Part shown: piece after piece, positions 8,536 to 19,705 of the stretch
Numbering within the stretch: the stretch's first letter is position 1
Layout of the letters: each line of letters begins with the position of its first letter
Assembly (NCBI GenBank): GCA_963784065.1
Contig: CAWAQA010000001.1
Location: 420,824-484,823, forward strand
DNA length: 64,000 nucleotides
Origin: CAWAQA01 sp963784065
GTDB lineage: Bacteria > Acidobacteriota > Vicinamibacteria > Vicinamibacterales > UBA2999
Direction of reading: 5' to 3'
The notes under the pieces: generated by a model
What the model saw: only the letters and a program-made list of their open reading frames with translations
The model's database searches: none
Told to the model about the DNA's origin: nothing
Translations under genes and position numbers: made by a program

Positions 8536-10238
8536 TCAGACCTGACGCGCGCGCCGCCCACGATCCACCTCGCTGACGGCGAGACCCGCGATGACGACCG
8601 CGACGGCGCCGATGACGTTGTGCCAGAGAAAGGCGACGTCGGTCGACGCTCGCCGCCCACGCCACGGACACCATGCCGGCAATCAGCCCGACGAACGCGC
8701 CGTTGCCCGTGGCGCGCGGAAAGGCGACGGCCAGGATGAACACGCCGAGGATCGAGCCATAGAAGAACGACCCGAACCGGTTCACGACCTCGATCAGCGA
8801 GCCCAGCTCGGCCGCCCAGACGGCAACCGCGCACGCAAACAGGCCCCACAGCCCCGTGGCAATCTTCGACACGGTCAGGTAGTGGGCATCCGACGCCTCG
8901 GGCTTGAAGCGGCGCCGGTAGAAGTCAATCACGGTCGCGGTCGACAGCGAGTTCAGCTCGCCGGCGATCGTGTCGGTCGCGGCCATCAGGATGGCCACGA
9001 TCAGCAGGCCGATGAGGCCGATGGGAAGCTGCGTGAGGATGAACGTCGGGATGATGTAGTTGACGTCGGTGAACGTCCGGTCGCCCGTCGTCTCCCGAAC
9101 GAGCCCCGCCGCCCTGTCACGTACGGCCTGCACCGCCGACTCACCCTCTCGCAGGGTCTGTTGCGCCGTGGCGATCTGCTCGGCGTTGCCGCTGTCGCGC
9201 ACCACCGCCAGCGAGGTCCCGGCGGCGCGGCGCACCGTGAGCGCCTCGTCGAACTCCGCCTGGAGGGCGGCGTAGGCCGGCGCCGCTTCGCTTTGCCGGA
9301 GCCGCTCCTCCTGCACGCTGCTGAACAGGAGCGGCGGCGGCGTGAACACGTAGAACACGAAGACGAAGACGCCGAGCAACAGCACGACCACCTGCAGCGG
9401 AATCTTCCAATAGGCGCTCATCAGCAGCGAGCGTTTCGCTTCGTCCTCCGACCGCGCCGTGAGGTATCGCTGGACCTGGCTCTGGTCGGTGCCGAAGTAG
9501 GAACAGAAGAGGAACAGCGCCGCGATGGTCCCCGACCAGAACGTGTACTGATTGGTCAGGTCGAACGAGAAGTCGAAGCTGCGCAAGCGGCCCGTGGCGG
9601 CCGCGATGCCGAGGCTGTCGGCCACGCTGACCCCCGCGGGAAGGCCGAGGATCGCGGCCGCGATCATGGCGAACAGCCCGAAGACGATGAGCACCATGAT
9701 CTTCACGTCGGTCCACGTCACCGCCTGGACGCCGCCGAACATCGTGTAGACCACGGCCGGCATCGTGATCGCCAGCGACGTCGCGGTCAGATTCCAGCCG
9801 AGGACGAGCGACAGCACGACGGCCGGCGCCGACACGACGGCGCCGCACGACATCCCGCGCGAGACGAGGAACAGCAGGCTGGTAAAGCTGCGCGTCTTGC
9901 CGTCGAAGCGGCGCTCGAGGTACTGGTACGCCGTGTAGACGCCGGACCGGTAGAAGAACGGCACCAGCGTCACCGACAGGATGACCATCGCCAGCGGGCA
10001 GGCCGAAGTAGAACTGGATGAAGCGCAGGCCGTCGGTGTAGCCCTGGCCCGTGGTCCCGATCATCGTGATGGCGCTGAGCTGCGTCGCCATCACCGAAAT
10101 GCCGGCTGCCCACCACGGGATGCTGCGGTTGGCGAGGAAGTAGCCTTCGATGTGGTGGCTGTCTTTCGTCCGCTTCAGCCCGTCGTAGACGATCCAGGCG
10201 ACGAATCCCACCAGGATCGTCCAGTCGATCCAGTGCAT
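8536..10238 (-). CDS. Sodium/solute symporter (SSS family), two frameshifts
   Basis: The ATG at 10238 gives MHWIDWTILVGFVAWIVYDG, the typical first helix of the family. The core reads SHHIEGYFLANRSIPWWAAG, then MATQLSAITMIGTTGQGY and SYFGTDQSQVQRYLTAR, both hallmark SSS segments. Shifts lie near 9995 and 8645, and the end reads FLWHNVIGAVAVV to the stop at 8536. About 567 residues with 13 or so helices and a ~100-residue charged soluble loop (about 9130-9330). Substrate is unknown; sugars, amino acids or sialic acid are typical. The asparaginase downstream hints at an amino-acid-like substrate, but weakly. Confidence 0.88.
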
Positions 10239-10323
10239 GTCAGAGGAACGCGTGCTGGAGCCACCAGAGCGCCGCGAGGACCGCTGTCTCGACTCAGCAG
10301 CGACCCTGATGTAGCTGCGGCTC

Positions 10324-11788
10324 TCACAGCGCCTCGCTCCGGGCGACGGAGCCGCGCGTCGGCGGAGGCCAGGGCATCGCGCGATCCGGGCGAGCCAGGC
10401 TTGATCGCGGTCGAGCACGTCGCGCGAGACCTGCGAGCGCCCGGGCCGTCTCGTCGGGCGCCGGACCGCCGAGCGTGCGCCGCACCTCGACGAAGTGGCG
10501 CGGGCTCATGATCTCGGCGATCTGGGCGTCGCTGTACGTGCAGCGGCGCTGCCGAGCAGGTCGCTCGACACCGACGCCAGCATCGGCGCCGAGGGGCGCG
10601 TCCGGCCGCTCGCGATGCGCCTCGAGGAGCCGTCCGGCGATGCCGTGAGCCGTCTTGAACGGGATGCCGTGCTCGCGAACGAGATGATCGGCGAGCTCGG
10701 TCAGCGTCGTCCCGCCTTCCGCGGCACGCGACTCCAGGCGCGCGACGTCGAACGACGCGCCGCGCATCGCCGCGGCGACCAGCGTCACGGTGCGCAGGGC
10801 GTCACGGAACATCGACGCGACGAGCGGCTGCAGGTCGTCTTCGGTGTCGACGATGTCGCCAAACGGCGTGTTGTGCACGGCGAGCATGATGGCCGAGCGC
10901 CTGGCCGAGCGCCTTGCTGCCGATGGCGCGCGCGTGCTCGAGCGCCACGGGGTTGCGCTTCTGCGGCATGATGCTGCTCGACTGCACGAAGCCGTCCGCC
11001 AGCCGCAGGTAGCCGAACTCCATCGTGCACCAGAGCAGCATGTCCTGCACGACGCGGCCGAGACCCGCGAGCAGCACCGACGCGGCCGACACGCTTTCGA
11101 GCAGATAGTCCACCGTCGCGATGCTTCCGTAGGTGTTGCCGGTGGGGCCGTCGAACCCGAGCAGGTCGCTCGTGAGATGGCGATCGATCTGGAATCCGGT
11201 GCCGGTAATCGCGCACGATCCCAGCGGGTTCCGGTTCGTGCACGCATACGCGGCCTGCAGGCGCGTGGCGTCGCGCTCCAGCTGCTCGACGACGCCGAGC
11301 AGGTAGTGCGCGACAGTCGAGGGCTGCGCCGGCTGGGTGTGCGTATGCGCGGCGAAGAGCGTGTCGCGGTGCTGCGATGGCGAGATCGATGCAGGCCCGC
11401 CCTCAGCTCCAGCGACGCGGCCAGGAGCGCCACGATGAACTCGCGCTGCCGCATCCGGTACATCGTCATGTCGATGTCGTTGCGGCTGCGGGCCGTGTGC
11501 AGCCGGCCGGCGACGTCCTCGCCGCAGGCCCTGACGAGCAGACGCTCGACGTAGAAGAACAGGTCCTCGCACGTCCCGTCGTACGGCGTCGAATCGGATG
11601 TCGGTCAGCGAAATCGAGTCCAGCGCCCCGCGCAGCGTGCGCGCATCCGCCCGGCTGACGATGCCGCGATCGGCGAGCATCACCAGGTGCGCGTAATGGA
11701 TCGCCATCAGCGGCGCGAGGAACAGCGTCTTGGCGTCCTCGAAGTTCTCGTTGAGGACCTGCGAGACGTATTGAGGATCGAACCTCAC
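10324..11788 (-). CDS. argH: Argininosuccinate lyase-like protein, about four frameshifts
   Basis: Argininosuccinate lyase splits argininosuccinate into arginine and fumarate. A GTG at 11788 gives VRFDPQYVSQVLNENFEDAK. Diagnostic segments are GRLHTARSRNDIDMTMYR, HTHTQPAQPSTVAHYLLG and the fumarase-superfamily signature SSSIMPQKRNPVALEHAR. The C-terminus has TAHGIAGRLLEAHRE and FVEVRRTLGGPAPDET. Shifts lie near 11590, 11395, 10900 and 10545. The reconstructed length of about 487 residues is a little over the usual 460. No other arginine genes are adjacent. The N-terminus is divergent from E. coli ArgH, so a related lyase is possible. Confidence 0.85.
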
Positions 11789-11921
11789 AGCCGCAGTATA
11801 GCGCCGCCTTCCAGGGTGTCGTTGACTGTCACGGCTGCAGAGACCAGAAGGCACGAGACCGTTAGGCAGTCTGTGCGCTCGTGTCGAAGACGTCTGTGGT
11901 TCGTGCTCTTTCGCGCACGAA

Positions 11922-13767
11922 CTAGACAGAGCCGTTCGCCTTCAGCCAGCGCTCGCGCTGGCGCGCCTGTTCCTCCGTGGCGTTCGGGTCGATCTCGAGC
12001 CTCCACTCGCGCGGCGGCTCCGCTCCGAGGCGCACGTCCAGGCGGTGGAGCTGCTCGCGGCGGGCGACGAGCACCGTCACCTTGTCCTCCGGCTTGTACT
12101 GCTCCAGGCGAGTGGCGAGCTGATCGGCGCGCACGCGGAAGTCGTCGATCGCGAGGATCTCGTCGTCGACGTTGAAACCGGCCTCGAACGCCGGCGTGCC
12201 GCGGCGCACCTGCGAGACGACGAGCCGGCCGTTGTCGTTGCGCGTGGTCGCGCCGAGATACGCGCGCGTGCCCGGCACCGTGGGACGGAAGCGCAGCCCG
12301 AACGTCTTCAACGCCTCCGAGTAGTCGAGCTCGGCCGTGCCCTCGATCGCCGCTGTCCCAGAACGACGCCAGGCTCGTCCCCGCAACCTGTTCCGCCACC
12401 GAACGGAAATCGGCGGGCGTGAAGCCGCGCGCGCCGGCATAGCGCTCGGTACGCCGCTCGCATGACGTCGTCGAGGCTGCGCGCTCCCTTCGTGACGTTG
12501 CGGATCTTCGCGTCGAGCAGGAACGCGATGACGAGTCCCTTCTCGTAGTAGCTGATGGAGACGTTGCTGCGAATTCTCGTCGGGACGGTAGTACCTTGAT
12601 CCACGCATCGAAGGACGCGAGCTCCGCCGACTGCACGAGACGGCCCGGCGCCGTCTGCACGACCTCGATGTGGCTGGAGAGGTTCTCCAGGTACTCGTCC
12701 CGCGTCGACAGATCGGCGCGGTGCACCAGCAGCTCCCCGTAGTAGTCCGTCACGCCTTCCGCGATCCACAGGCTCCGGGTGTGAACCTCGTTCTCGTAGT
12801 CGAAAGGCCCGAGCTCCACGGGGCGCAGGCGTTTGACGTTCCAGGCGTGAAAGAACTCGTGGCTGGCCAGCTCCAGCCAGCCAAGGTAGGCGCGTCGCGT
12901 CCTCGTCGTGAACCGGCTCGTGATGAGGACGGTCGAGTTCAGGTGCTCGAGGCCGCCGCCCGGCTCGGTGCCGGTGAGGATGTTGATGAAGAGATACTTG
13001 TCGTAGGGAAGCAATCCCCAGAAGCGGCGCTGCTCGCGGACCATCGCTTCGAGATCCTTCACCGCCTTCGCGCCGTCGAACAGGCCAGCCTCGCCCTCGT
13101 TCACGAGGTAGTGCTTCTTCCCGTCGATGGTGAACTCGTGGACGCTCGGATTGCCCAGGAGGAACGGGGAATCGACGAGCGTGTCGTAGTCGGGCGCGCG
13201 ATACCGATGATCGCCGCCGCTCATTTCGGCCAGGCCGGTCACCGATCGCCGCCATCCCTGGGGCAGGTTGATGACGACTTCGTGGGGCCGCGCGACGCCG
13301 TCGGGCAGCGTCATGAACGTCGGTGCGCCGTTGATCAGCGCGAACCCGGCGTCGATCCAGTTGGTGCGCACGCTCATCTCGCGGCCGTACACGCGATACT
13401 TCACGGTCACCGTCCGGCTGCCGCCCGTGGTGACGCGCCAGCGGTTCTTGTCGGATTTCTCGACCGCGCGCGCGCGCCCGTCCGCGCCGGTCGCCGTGAC
13501 CGCTTCGACGTGGCGCGAGTACTCGCGCACCAGGTACGAGCCAGGCGTCCAGACCGCCATCATCAACTCCACCTCGGCACGTCCGCCGGTCGGGACCTCC
13601 GCGGACACCTCCGCGTAGTGCGTCTGCGGCGCGGTGAAGCTCAACGTGTAACGGATGGGCTCTGCGGTGGCCTGCGCGTGCGCCGGGGCAGCGTATGTCA
13701 TGACGAGAACGGCGAGAAGCAGCCGCGTGAATCCTTGCGACCATGTTTCGTATTCTATAGACTTCAA
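11922..13767 (-). CDS. M61 family metallopeptidase with PDZ domain, three frameshifts
   Basis: The N-terminus carries a signal peptide (LLLAVLVMTYAAPAHAQ). A beta-rich N-domain is followed by the zinc motif in ELASHEFFHAWNVKRLRP (HEFFH) and the downstream glutamate in WIAEGVTDYYGELLV. A PDZ-like domain near the end includes VSQVRRGTPAFEAGFNVDDE. Shifts lie near 12575, 12450 and 12355; length about 614 residues. M61 enzymes are glycyl aminopeptidases or related exported peptidases. A second M61 gene lies at 17213-19096. The gene starts back to back with the cytochrome oxidase remnant, only a few bases apart. Confidence 0.88.
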
Positions 13768-13772
13768 AGGAG

Positions 13773-14460
13773 TTGCGCCTCAAGATCCTGTTTTCGACCG
13801 ATCACCGCGTGATCGGGCTCCAGTACGCCCTCACCAGCCTGGGTTTCCTGCTCATCGGCTTCGCCCTCGTCGTCATCATCCGGTGGCAGCTGGCGTATCC
13901 AGGACGGTCGATTCCCCTGCTCGGCGTCATCGCGCCTGAGGTCTACAACCAGCTCGGCGCCATGCACGGGACGATCATGATCTTCATGCCGATGTTCGTC
14001 CAGGTCTGGCCGGCGTGAACCGCCGCCTCTGGGACGGCGGCCGTACGCGGCGTTGGTGCTCGGTCTATTTCAGATCGTCTTCGTCGCGAACGTGGTCGGC
14101 AGCCTCGATTCGGACGCCGCGCGCGGCATCCGTGGGGCGCGACGACGCTGGAATGTGAGTCCACGGACGCGCTGCCGCTGGCGTACGGCAAACCGTTACG
14201 AGGACAGCATGCCGCCACCGCGCTCGTCAACATTCCACAGCACGACGCGTGCAGGTGCGGAAGGTCCCCTGATGGATGTGTGTTCGTCTCGATGTGTCCG
14301 GTGTGTGACGCGCCTACGGACGCGGTTGTGCGCGAGAGCTTGAACCTCGGCATCTTCGTGCTGCTCGGCGTCACCGGTGTTGCCTGGCCGCGTGATGCGC
14401 TTCACGGCGTCAATTGCGCGACGCTCGAGAGACGCCCCGCTCCATGACATAGAGAGCAGC
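13773..14460 (+). pseudogene. Remnant of a cytochrome c oxidase locus (subunit I ends joined, plus further scraps)
   Basis: The first 75 codons (13773-14010) match the start of heme-copper oxidase subunit I: FSTDHRVIGLQYALTSLGFL, then QLGAMHGTIMIFMPMF. The protein should then run on for about 450 residues. Instead, by 14053 it has reached the C-terminal kind of sequence (LGLFQIVFVANVVGSL, then out of frame PWGATTLEC). Near 14335-14390, ESLNLGIFVLLGVTGVAW resembles another oxidase-locus membrane protein. None of the heme- or copper-ligand histidines of the core are present. Thus the middle of subunit I is deleted and the locus is decaying, unless the join is an assembly error. Confidence 0.6.
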
Positions 14461-14569
14461 ATTAGTCGCTGAGCGCGGCGGCATCGCGTTCGCGAGGCGA
14501 AAGCGTTTTGGCCCGGAGCTTGCTGAATAGATTGGCCGAGGGCAACCGGCCCACGAGGAGGAGCTTGGA

Positions 14570-14944
14570 ATGGCCAAGCGTAAAAGAGTGCTTCCGGCGC
14601 GGAAGCAGGGTGACCGGTCCCGCGACGACGAGTCGCTGCTGATTCGTTCCGCCGAAACGCTCGGTCGGACGATCGGATCGCTGCAGCGGCAGCTTGACGG
14701 CGCCACCCGGCGCCTGTCCGAGAGGGCGGCTGATGTCATGGGCAGGATGCCCGACATCCCGCTCGTCGGAGGCGAGGACTCGCGAAGGCGCGGAGCAAAG
14801 CGAAAGAAGAAGAAGGCGACGAAAACGGCCACACGGAAGCGCACCGCACGAAAGAGTGCCTCGTCGAGAAAGAGTGCCTCGTCGACGCGGAAGAGCGTCG
14901 CATCCCGGAGCCGGGCGGCGGCAAAGAGCTCGAAGAAGCGCTGA
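14570..14944 (+). CDS. Lys/Arg/Ser-rich basic protein with histone-H1-like tail
   Basis: A GAGGAG ribosome site precedes the ATG. The 124-residue product has a mixed N-terminal part (residues 20-65; ESLLIRSAETLGRTIGSLQR, likely helical) and a strongly basic tail from residue 73 (KRKKKKATKTATRKRTARK, then repeats of RKSASS). The composition resembles bacterial H1-like nucleoid proteins and suggests nucleic-acid binding. Short DNA repeats (AAGAGTGCCTCGTCGA twice near 14860) underlie the tail. It stands alone between the oxidase remnant and the GlcD-like gene. No family assignment is certain. Confidence 0.7.
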   Translation: MAKRKRVLPARKQGDRSRDDESLLIRSAETLGRTIGSLQRQLDGATRRLSERAADVMGRMPDIPLVGGEDSRRRGAKRKKKKATKTATRKRTARKSASSRKSASSTRKSVASRSRAAAKSSKKR

Positions 14945-14971
14945 CTCCGATCTTCCTGCGATCGGCGGCCC

Positions 14972-14993
14972 TATAATCCGCTGTCGCAGGAGG
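14972..14993 (+). promoter_or_regulatory. -10 box and ribosome site for the GlcD-like gene
   Basis: A perfect TATAAT (14972-14977) is followed by AGGAGG (14988-14993), seven bases before the apparent CTG start at 15001. No convincing -35 hexamer is at the right distance. The spacing would give a very short leader. Confidence 0.4.
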
Positions 14994-15000
14994 ATTCTTT

Positions 15001-16471
15001 CTGGGAGCAGAACTTCCCCGCATCGAGTCGAACCCCGATCTGCTCTCATCGTTCCTCAGCGATGCCGCGCACGTCCCCGGCGGATACGCCGCGGGTGTCG
15101 CATTTCCCCGCGATCTCGATGCCGTGGCCGCGCTCGTGGCAGGCGCCGCGCACGTGCTGCCGATCGGTGCGCAGTCGTCGCTCACCGGCGGTGCAACGCC
15201 ACGTGGAGACGTCGTGCTCAGCACGAGAGCGCTCACGGCGGTCGACCTGCTCTCCGACTATCGCGTCCGTGTGGGAGCCGGAGTTCCGCTCGCGGAATTG
15301 CAGCGCGTGCTGGCGGCGCATGCCCTGTACTACCCACCCGTCCCGACCTATGACGGCGCCTATGCCGGCGGCACGATCTCGACCAATGCCGCAGGCGCCG
15401 CGACGTTCAAGTACGGCAGCACACGCCGCTGGGTCGAAGGTCTCACGATCGTTCTGGCCGACGGCTCCGTCCTGACGATCGAACGCGGCCAGCAGCTCGC
15501 CTCGGCCCTCGTGCCGGTGCCGACGTATGCCATGCCGGACGTGCCAAAGCTCTCGGCCGGGTATTACGCGAAGCCGGGCATGGATCTCGTCGATCTGTTC
15601 GTTGGCTCGGAGGGAACGCTCGGCGTCATCGTGGACGCCACGCTGCGCGTGATCGGGTTGCCGCGCCGCTGCGCGGCGCTGATCGCCTGCGCGTCCGACG
15701 CGCAGGCGGTCGCGGTGACCGCGGCGCTGCGAGAGGAAGCCGCGCGCGCCTGGCGCGGCGACGGTCCGCTCGACGTGGCCGCCGTCGAGTACATGGATGC
15801 GCGCGCGCTCGCCGTCGTGCCGGACGACGGCTTCGAGCGGGCGCGAGTGTCCCGTCCGCGGGCGGGCGCGGCGCTGCTGCTGGTGCAGATCGAACTGCCG
15901 GCGGCCGAGGAGGCGGCGCTCGAGGCGCTCGCGCCATCTGCTCGCCGCCAGCGCGGTTGACGACGATCCGATCGTCGCGCTGCCGGGCGACGACCAGGGC
16001 GCCGCGCGGATGTTCGAGCTGCGCGAGGCGGTGCCGGCCAGCGTGAACCGCGCCGTCGCCACGGCGAAGGCGCGGGTGCACCCGGATATCCAGAAAACGG
16101 CGGGCGACATGATCGTGCCGTTCCACCGCCTCGAGGAATCGATCTCGATGTATCGCCGCGTCCTCGAACAGCGGGGTCTTGCGTACGCGATCTGGGGCCA
16201 CGCCTCCGATGGCAACCTGCATCCCAATGTCATCCCCACGGCACTGCGTGACGTGGAAGAAGGTCATGCGGCCATTCTCGACATGGCGCGCGAGGTCGTG
16301 GCGATGGGGGGCGCGCCGCTCGCCGAGCACGGCGTCGGGCGCAGCGCGCTGAAGCAGCGGCTGCTGCGTGAGCTGTACGGCGAGCGCGGGATCGAGGAGA
16401 TGCGCGCGGTCAAGCGCGCGCTCGATCCCGGGTGGAAGTTGTCGTCAGGCGTCCTGTTCCCGCCCGCGTGA
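15001..16471 (+). CDS. FAD-linked oxidase, GlcD/D-lactate dehydrogenase type, one frameshift
   Basis: This family oxidises 2-hydroxyacids with FAD. The FAD-binding domain includes VLPIGAQSSLTGGATPRGDV, VRVGAGVPLAELQRVL and AGGTISTNAAGAATFKYG, and then LFVGSEGTLGVIVDATLR. After a shift near 15945 the C-terminal domain reads KTAGDMIVPFHRLEES, then the substrate-side motif WGHASDGNLHPNV and APLAEHGVGRSALKQ. Homology reaches upstream of any ATG. The first sensible codon after AGGAGG is CTG at 15001, either a rare start or a base error. About 490 residues. No glcE/glcF partners are seen, so it is probably a stand-alone enzyme. Confidence 0.88.
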
Positions 16472-16480
16472 CGCGATCAC

Positions 16481-16573
16481 GCCGGGTCCAAAAGGACCCG
16501 GCCTGCGCCCGGCGGGTCACGGCACGATCACGCCGTGCAGTCGCCACGCTCGGAGGCGGGTCCTTGGACCCGC
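16481..16573. terminator. Two hairpins between convergent genes (family B palindromes)
   Basis: The first has perfect 9-bp arms GCCGGGTCC and GGACCCGGC around AAAA (16481-16502). The second has arms GCGGGTCC and GGACCCGC around TT (16556-16573). They lie between the GlcD-like gene (+) and the gene ending at 16575 (-), a natural place for two-way termination. The first is the same element as the array at 47308-47468, in the opposite orientation. Confidence 0.65.
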
Positions 16574-16574
16574 A

Positions 16575-17169
16575 TCACAGCAGCAGGCTGAGCGCGATCG
16601 CGCCCAGACCCACGATGAGCAGCCACAGCGCTGCGCTCCCGGCGGGGCCGGCGTCGATCGCCCGATCGCTCTGGGGGACGTCGGCGCCTACACGTCCCTG
16701 CGCCGAGAACGCCGCGCCGAGGGCGCCGAGCAGCAACGCCCATCCGACTGCCAGCGCGACGCGGCCGGGAGTGGAGACAGCGCCGATGCGAGCGCCCAGC
16801 GCCACGACCGACGCGATCCATCCAACCAGCGCCGTGCCCGCGAGCAGGCGCAGCCGGCCGAGCTCCCGGTCGGCCGCCTGACGGCGCAACTCCAGCCGCA
16901 TCGCTTCCTCGGCGCGACGCCGCTGCTCGTCGAGCTGGTGGCGTTCGAACTCGAGACGCGCGTGGTCGCGATCGAACGCCTCCTTCAGCGCCGCGACGAC
17001 CACGTTGGTCAGCGTCGCTTCGAGCTGCGTACCGATGGCCTGGGCCGGTGGCGGGTCCGGCTTCGCGATGCTGGTGCTGGCGGGCGGCTGCCCCCTTGAA
17101 GCTTTTCGCCGCGTCGCGAAGCATCATGATCGCGTCGAACGCCTTGATCACCGCGTTGAGATTCAACAT
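16575..17169 (-). CDS. Coiled-coil plus membrane protein of unknown function, one frameshift
   Basis: The ATG at 17169 gives MLNLNAVIKAFDAIMMLRDA. After a shift at a run of G near 17094 it continues KPDPPPAQAIGTQLEATLTN and VVVAALKEAFDRDHARLEF. A charged, probably coiled-coil stretch (ERHQLDEQRRRAEEAMRLEL) is followed by three or four membrane helices to the C-terminus (LWLLIVGLGAIALSLLL). About 197 residues. I do not recognise a family. It sits 40 bases downstream of the M61 gene on the same strand and may be cotranscribed with it. Confidence 0.6.
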
Positions 17170-17212
17170 CGTTCGTAGAGGCGGACCTTCGCGCCCGTTT
17201 GATCACACATGT

Positions 17213-19096
17213 TCAAGACCTGTTCTCCGCCGAGCTCAGCCACTCATCGCGGAACCGGCGTTGCGCCGGCGTGAGCGGCTGGCCCGACTGCTCCGCCGGG
17301 ACCAGTTCCTGCGCCGGGTGGGCGATCAGCCGCAAGCTGCCCGTGACCTGCCGCCCCCGCCGCTCGAAGACGATCGGCAGCGTGTCGCCAGGACGCCGCA
17401 TCCGGATCATGCGCTCGACCTCGGCGGCGCTCGACGGCGCTGCGCCGCCAATCGACAGGATCGTATCGTCGCTCTCGAGGCCGGCGGCATAAGCGGGCGA
17501 TCCGAAAGGAACGAGCCCGGCGACGCGCACGCTGCCGCGTACGTCCTGCAGTTTCAGGTCACCGGCGAAGCCCTGCTCCGGAAAACGCGGCCGCAGGATG
17601 AGACCGGCGCGCGCGAGCAGCCGCGCGTAATCAGCCACCTCGTGCCCCTGGACGTAGCGCGCGAAGAAGTCGTCGGCAAACGCCGCGTCACCGGAGATCT
17701 CGGCGAGCGCGCTCCTGGCGTCGGCAATCGTGTACGGGTTGTCCACGTATCCCGGCAGCCGCCCGCCCGGCTTCCCGTGCTTTCGCCAGAGCGCACGCAT
17801 GAAGTGATCGAGGGTGACCTTGCCGTCGCTCCGGTCGCGCAAGGCCAGGTCGAGCGCCAGGGCGATGGCTTCGCCTTGCGTGTAATACGAGATGTAGGTG
17901 TTCTCGAAGTTCGTCGGATCGATCGAGGTGGCCGCGTCCACGAACGGGGCGAACTGGCTCATCTCCACCGCGGTGCGAATCAGCCGGCCCGGCCGCTGCG
18001 TGACGGTATTGATGGTGCCGGCGGCGTTGCCGGCGTAGCCGTCGAGGTGCATGAGGCCGGCGCGCTTCAGGATCAGCGACTCGTAGTAGTTGGTGAACCC
18101 TTCGGCGAGCCAGAGCTCGCCCGACATGTTGGCATCTTCGAAGTTGAACGGTTCGAGCGACCGCGGCCGAATCCGCTCGACGTTCCAGACATGGAAGAAC
18201 TCGTGCGAGACCGAACCGAGCAGGCCGAGCCGGTTCGTCCGGATCGTCGAGGGGCTGCTCAGGAACGTGCTGTTGCGGTGTTCCATGGCGTCGCCGCTCG
18301 CCCATGGCAGGTAGTCGGCGATGAAGGTGTAGGTGTTCCCCTCGAAGGCCGGGTACTCGCCAAACACGTGCCGCGCCTCGCGTCACGATCTTCTGCACGT
18401 CGCCGGCAAACGACGTCCAGCTCAGCGTCGGTGCCCTCGTGATGCACGGCGAGCCGGAAGAGCGGATTGCCCGGCGCGCCGGCGACGTGGAACGTGCGCA
18501 GCGCTGAAGCCGCTGAGCTCGGTCGGGCTGTCCATCAGGTACTGGAGGTTCGGCGCGGTAAACGTGAAGGGATTCGCGCCCGGCAGCAGCTGCGTGGCGA
18601 CCTGCCACGACGAGGCGGCCGGCGGCTCGAAGCGCACGGTCGCGGCGCGCTGCTCGAGGCCGCGCGCCCACATCAGCGCCGCCGGCATGTTGATGTGCGC
18701 ATGCGTGCTGTCGATGCCGAGGTATGTGCCGTCCACGCGGTCGCCGAGAGACCGAGTAGGTGACACGCACGTGTCCGGAATGCCCGTTGACGTCCCACTG
18801 GTGCGGATTCGGGCGCGTCACGGTCAGCGGCGTGCCGGCCGCATCGGTGACCTGCACGTCGTAGACGTTCTTCGCGAACTCGTGCAGCGCGTAACGGCCC
18901 GGGGACGAACGGCTCATGCGCAGCTGCAGCGCGCCCGCGGGCACGTCCGTGAACGTGATCTCGACCTGCATCCAGCCGGTGCTCCGGCTCGGGAAACGAC
19001 AGGCGGTACGCCACGGGGCCTGCGCCGGCCGCCGTCAGCGGCAGCAGCGAGCACGACAGCGAGAGCGGTCAAGCCCACGAACGAGCGCTCACGCAT
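17213..19096 (-). CDS. Second M61 family metallopeptidase with PDZ domain, four to five frameshifts
   Basis: The start is taken at 19096 (MRERSFVGLTALAVVLAAAA, a signal peptide). The C-terminal 384 codons are uninterrupted and hold the zinc motif in VSHEFFHVWNVERIRPRS, the third ligand in LWLAEGFTNYYESLILK, and a PDZ domain (VAGLVPFGSPAYAAGLESDD). Upstream parts are split near 19010, 18960, 18760, 18510 and 18385. About 627 residues. It is a paralogue of the gene at 11922-13767 and retains all visible zinc ligands. It is divergent from the 2H phosphoesterase with about 20 bases between the starts. Confidence 0.87.
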
Positions 19097-19117
19097 GGGT
19101 GTTAGCATACGGCACCC

Positions 19118-19701
19118 GTGTCGAAACTACTGGCCATCGACGTCGCCCTCCTCCCGCCCCCGCCGTACGTGAACGGGCGGTGGAGCTCAGCGCAGCCCTC
19201 CCGCCCGTCGAATCACACGGGCTGCGGCTCGACGACGAGCACCTGCCGCACATCACCCTGACGCAGCATTTCATCCGCGCCGAGGAGCGCGAGCGGCGTT
19301 CGAGAAGGTCGACGAGGTGCTGCGCGGGTCAGAAGCCGCTCCGGCTCGCCGTCACCGGCGGCGGCAGAGGGCAGCAGCGCCGTCTGGATGGCGGTCGAGC
19401 AGACGCCGGAGCTGCAGCAACTGCACGAGCGGCTGATGGAGGCGCTGCGCGGCGTCGAGCGGGCCGGGGCGACGCCGGCGGCCTTCTTCGGCGGCGACGC
19501 GCGCATCGGCGACGTGATGTGGGTCTCCAGCTATCGCGCCAACGCCAGCTTCGCCGCGTTCACGCCGCACATCACGCTCGGCCACGCGGCGCGGCCGCCC
19601 GACGTCGAGCGCCGATGTCGTTCCAGCCGTCGATCGTGGCGGCGTGCCATCTCGGCCGCTTCTGCACGTGCCGCGAGATCTCCGGCAGCTGGACGCTCTG
19701 A
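19118..19701 (+). CDS. 2H phosphoesterase (2'-5' RNA ligase / ThpR-like), three frameshifts
   Basis: A GTG at 19118 starts VSKLLAIDVALLPPPPYVN. Two HxT motifs define the family: LPHITLTQHF and, about 100 residues later, TPHITLGHAARPP. Both catalytic histidines are present. Shifts lie near 19180, 19310 and 19615; the end reads CHLGRFCTCREI. About 194 residues, the usual size. Members hydrolyse 2',3'-cyclic phosphates or ligate tRNA halves in vitro; the cellular substrate is unclear. Convergent with the symporter that follows. Confidence 0.8.
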
Positions 19702-19705
19702 CGGC

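Noticed and set aside
7163..9988. A single 941-residue fusion of symporter, asparaginase start and membrane-protein antisense
   Set aside because: The open frame runs through three unrelated regions only because of indels and antisense reading; the real genes are the symporter (8536-10238) and asparaginase (7960-8443).
10240..10320. Short leftward ORF (VETAVLAALWWLQHAFL) ending just before the symporter start
   Set aside because: It overlaps no ribosome site, has no proper start codon, and could not be told apart from chance; kept only as a possibility.
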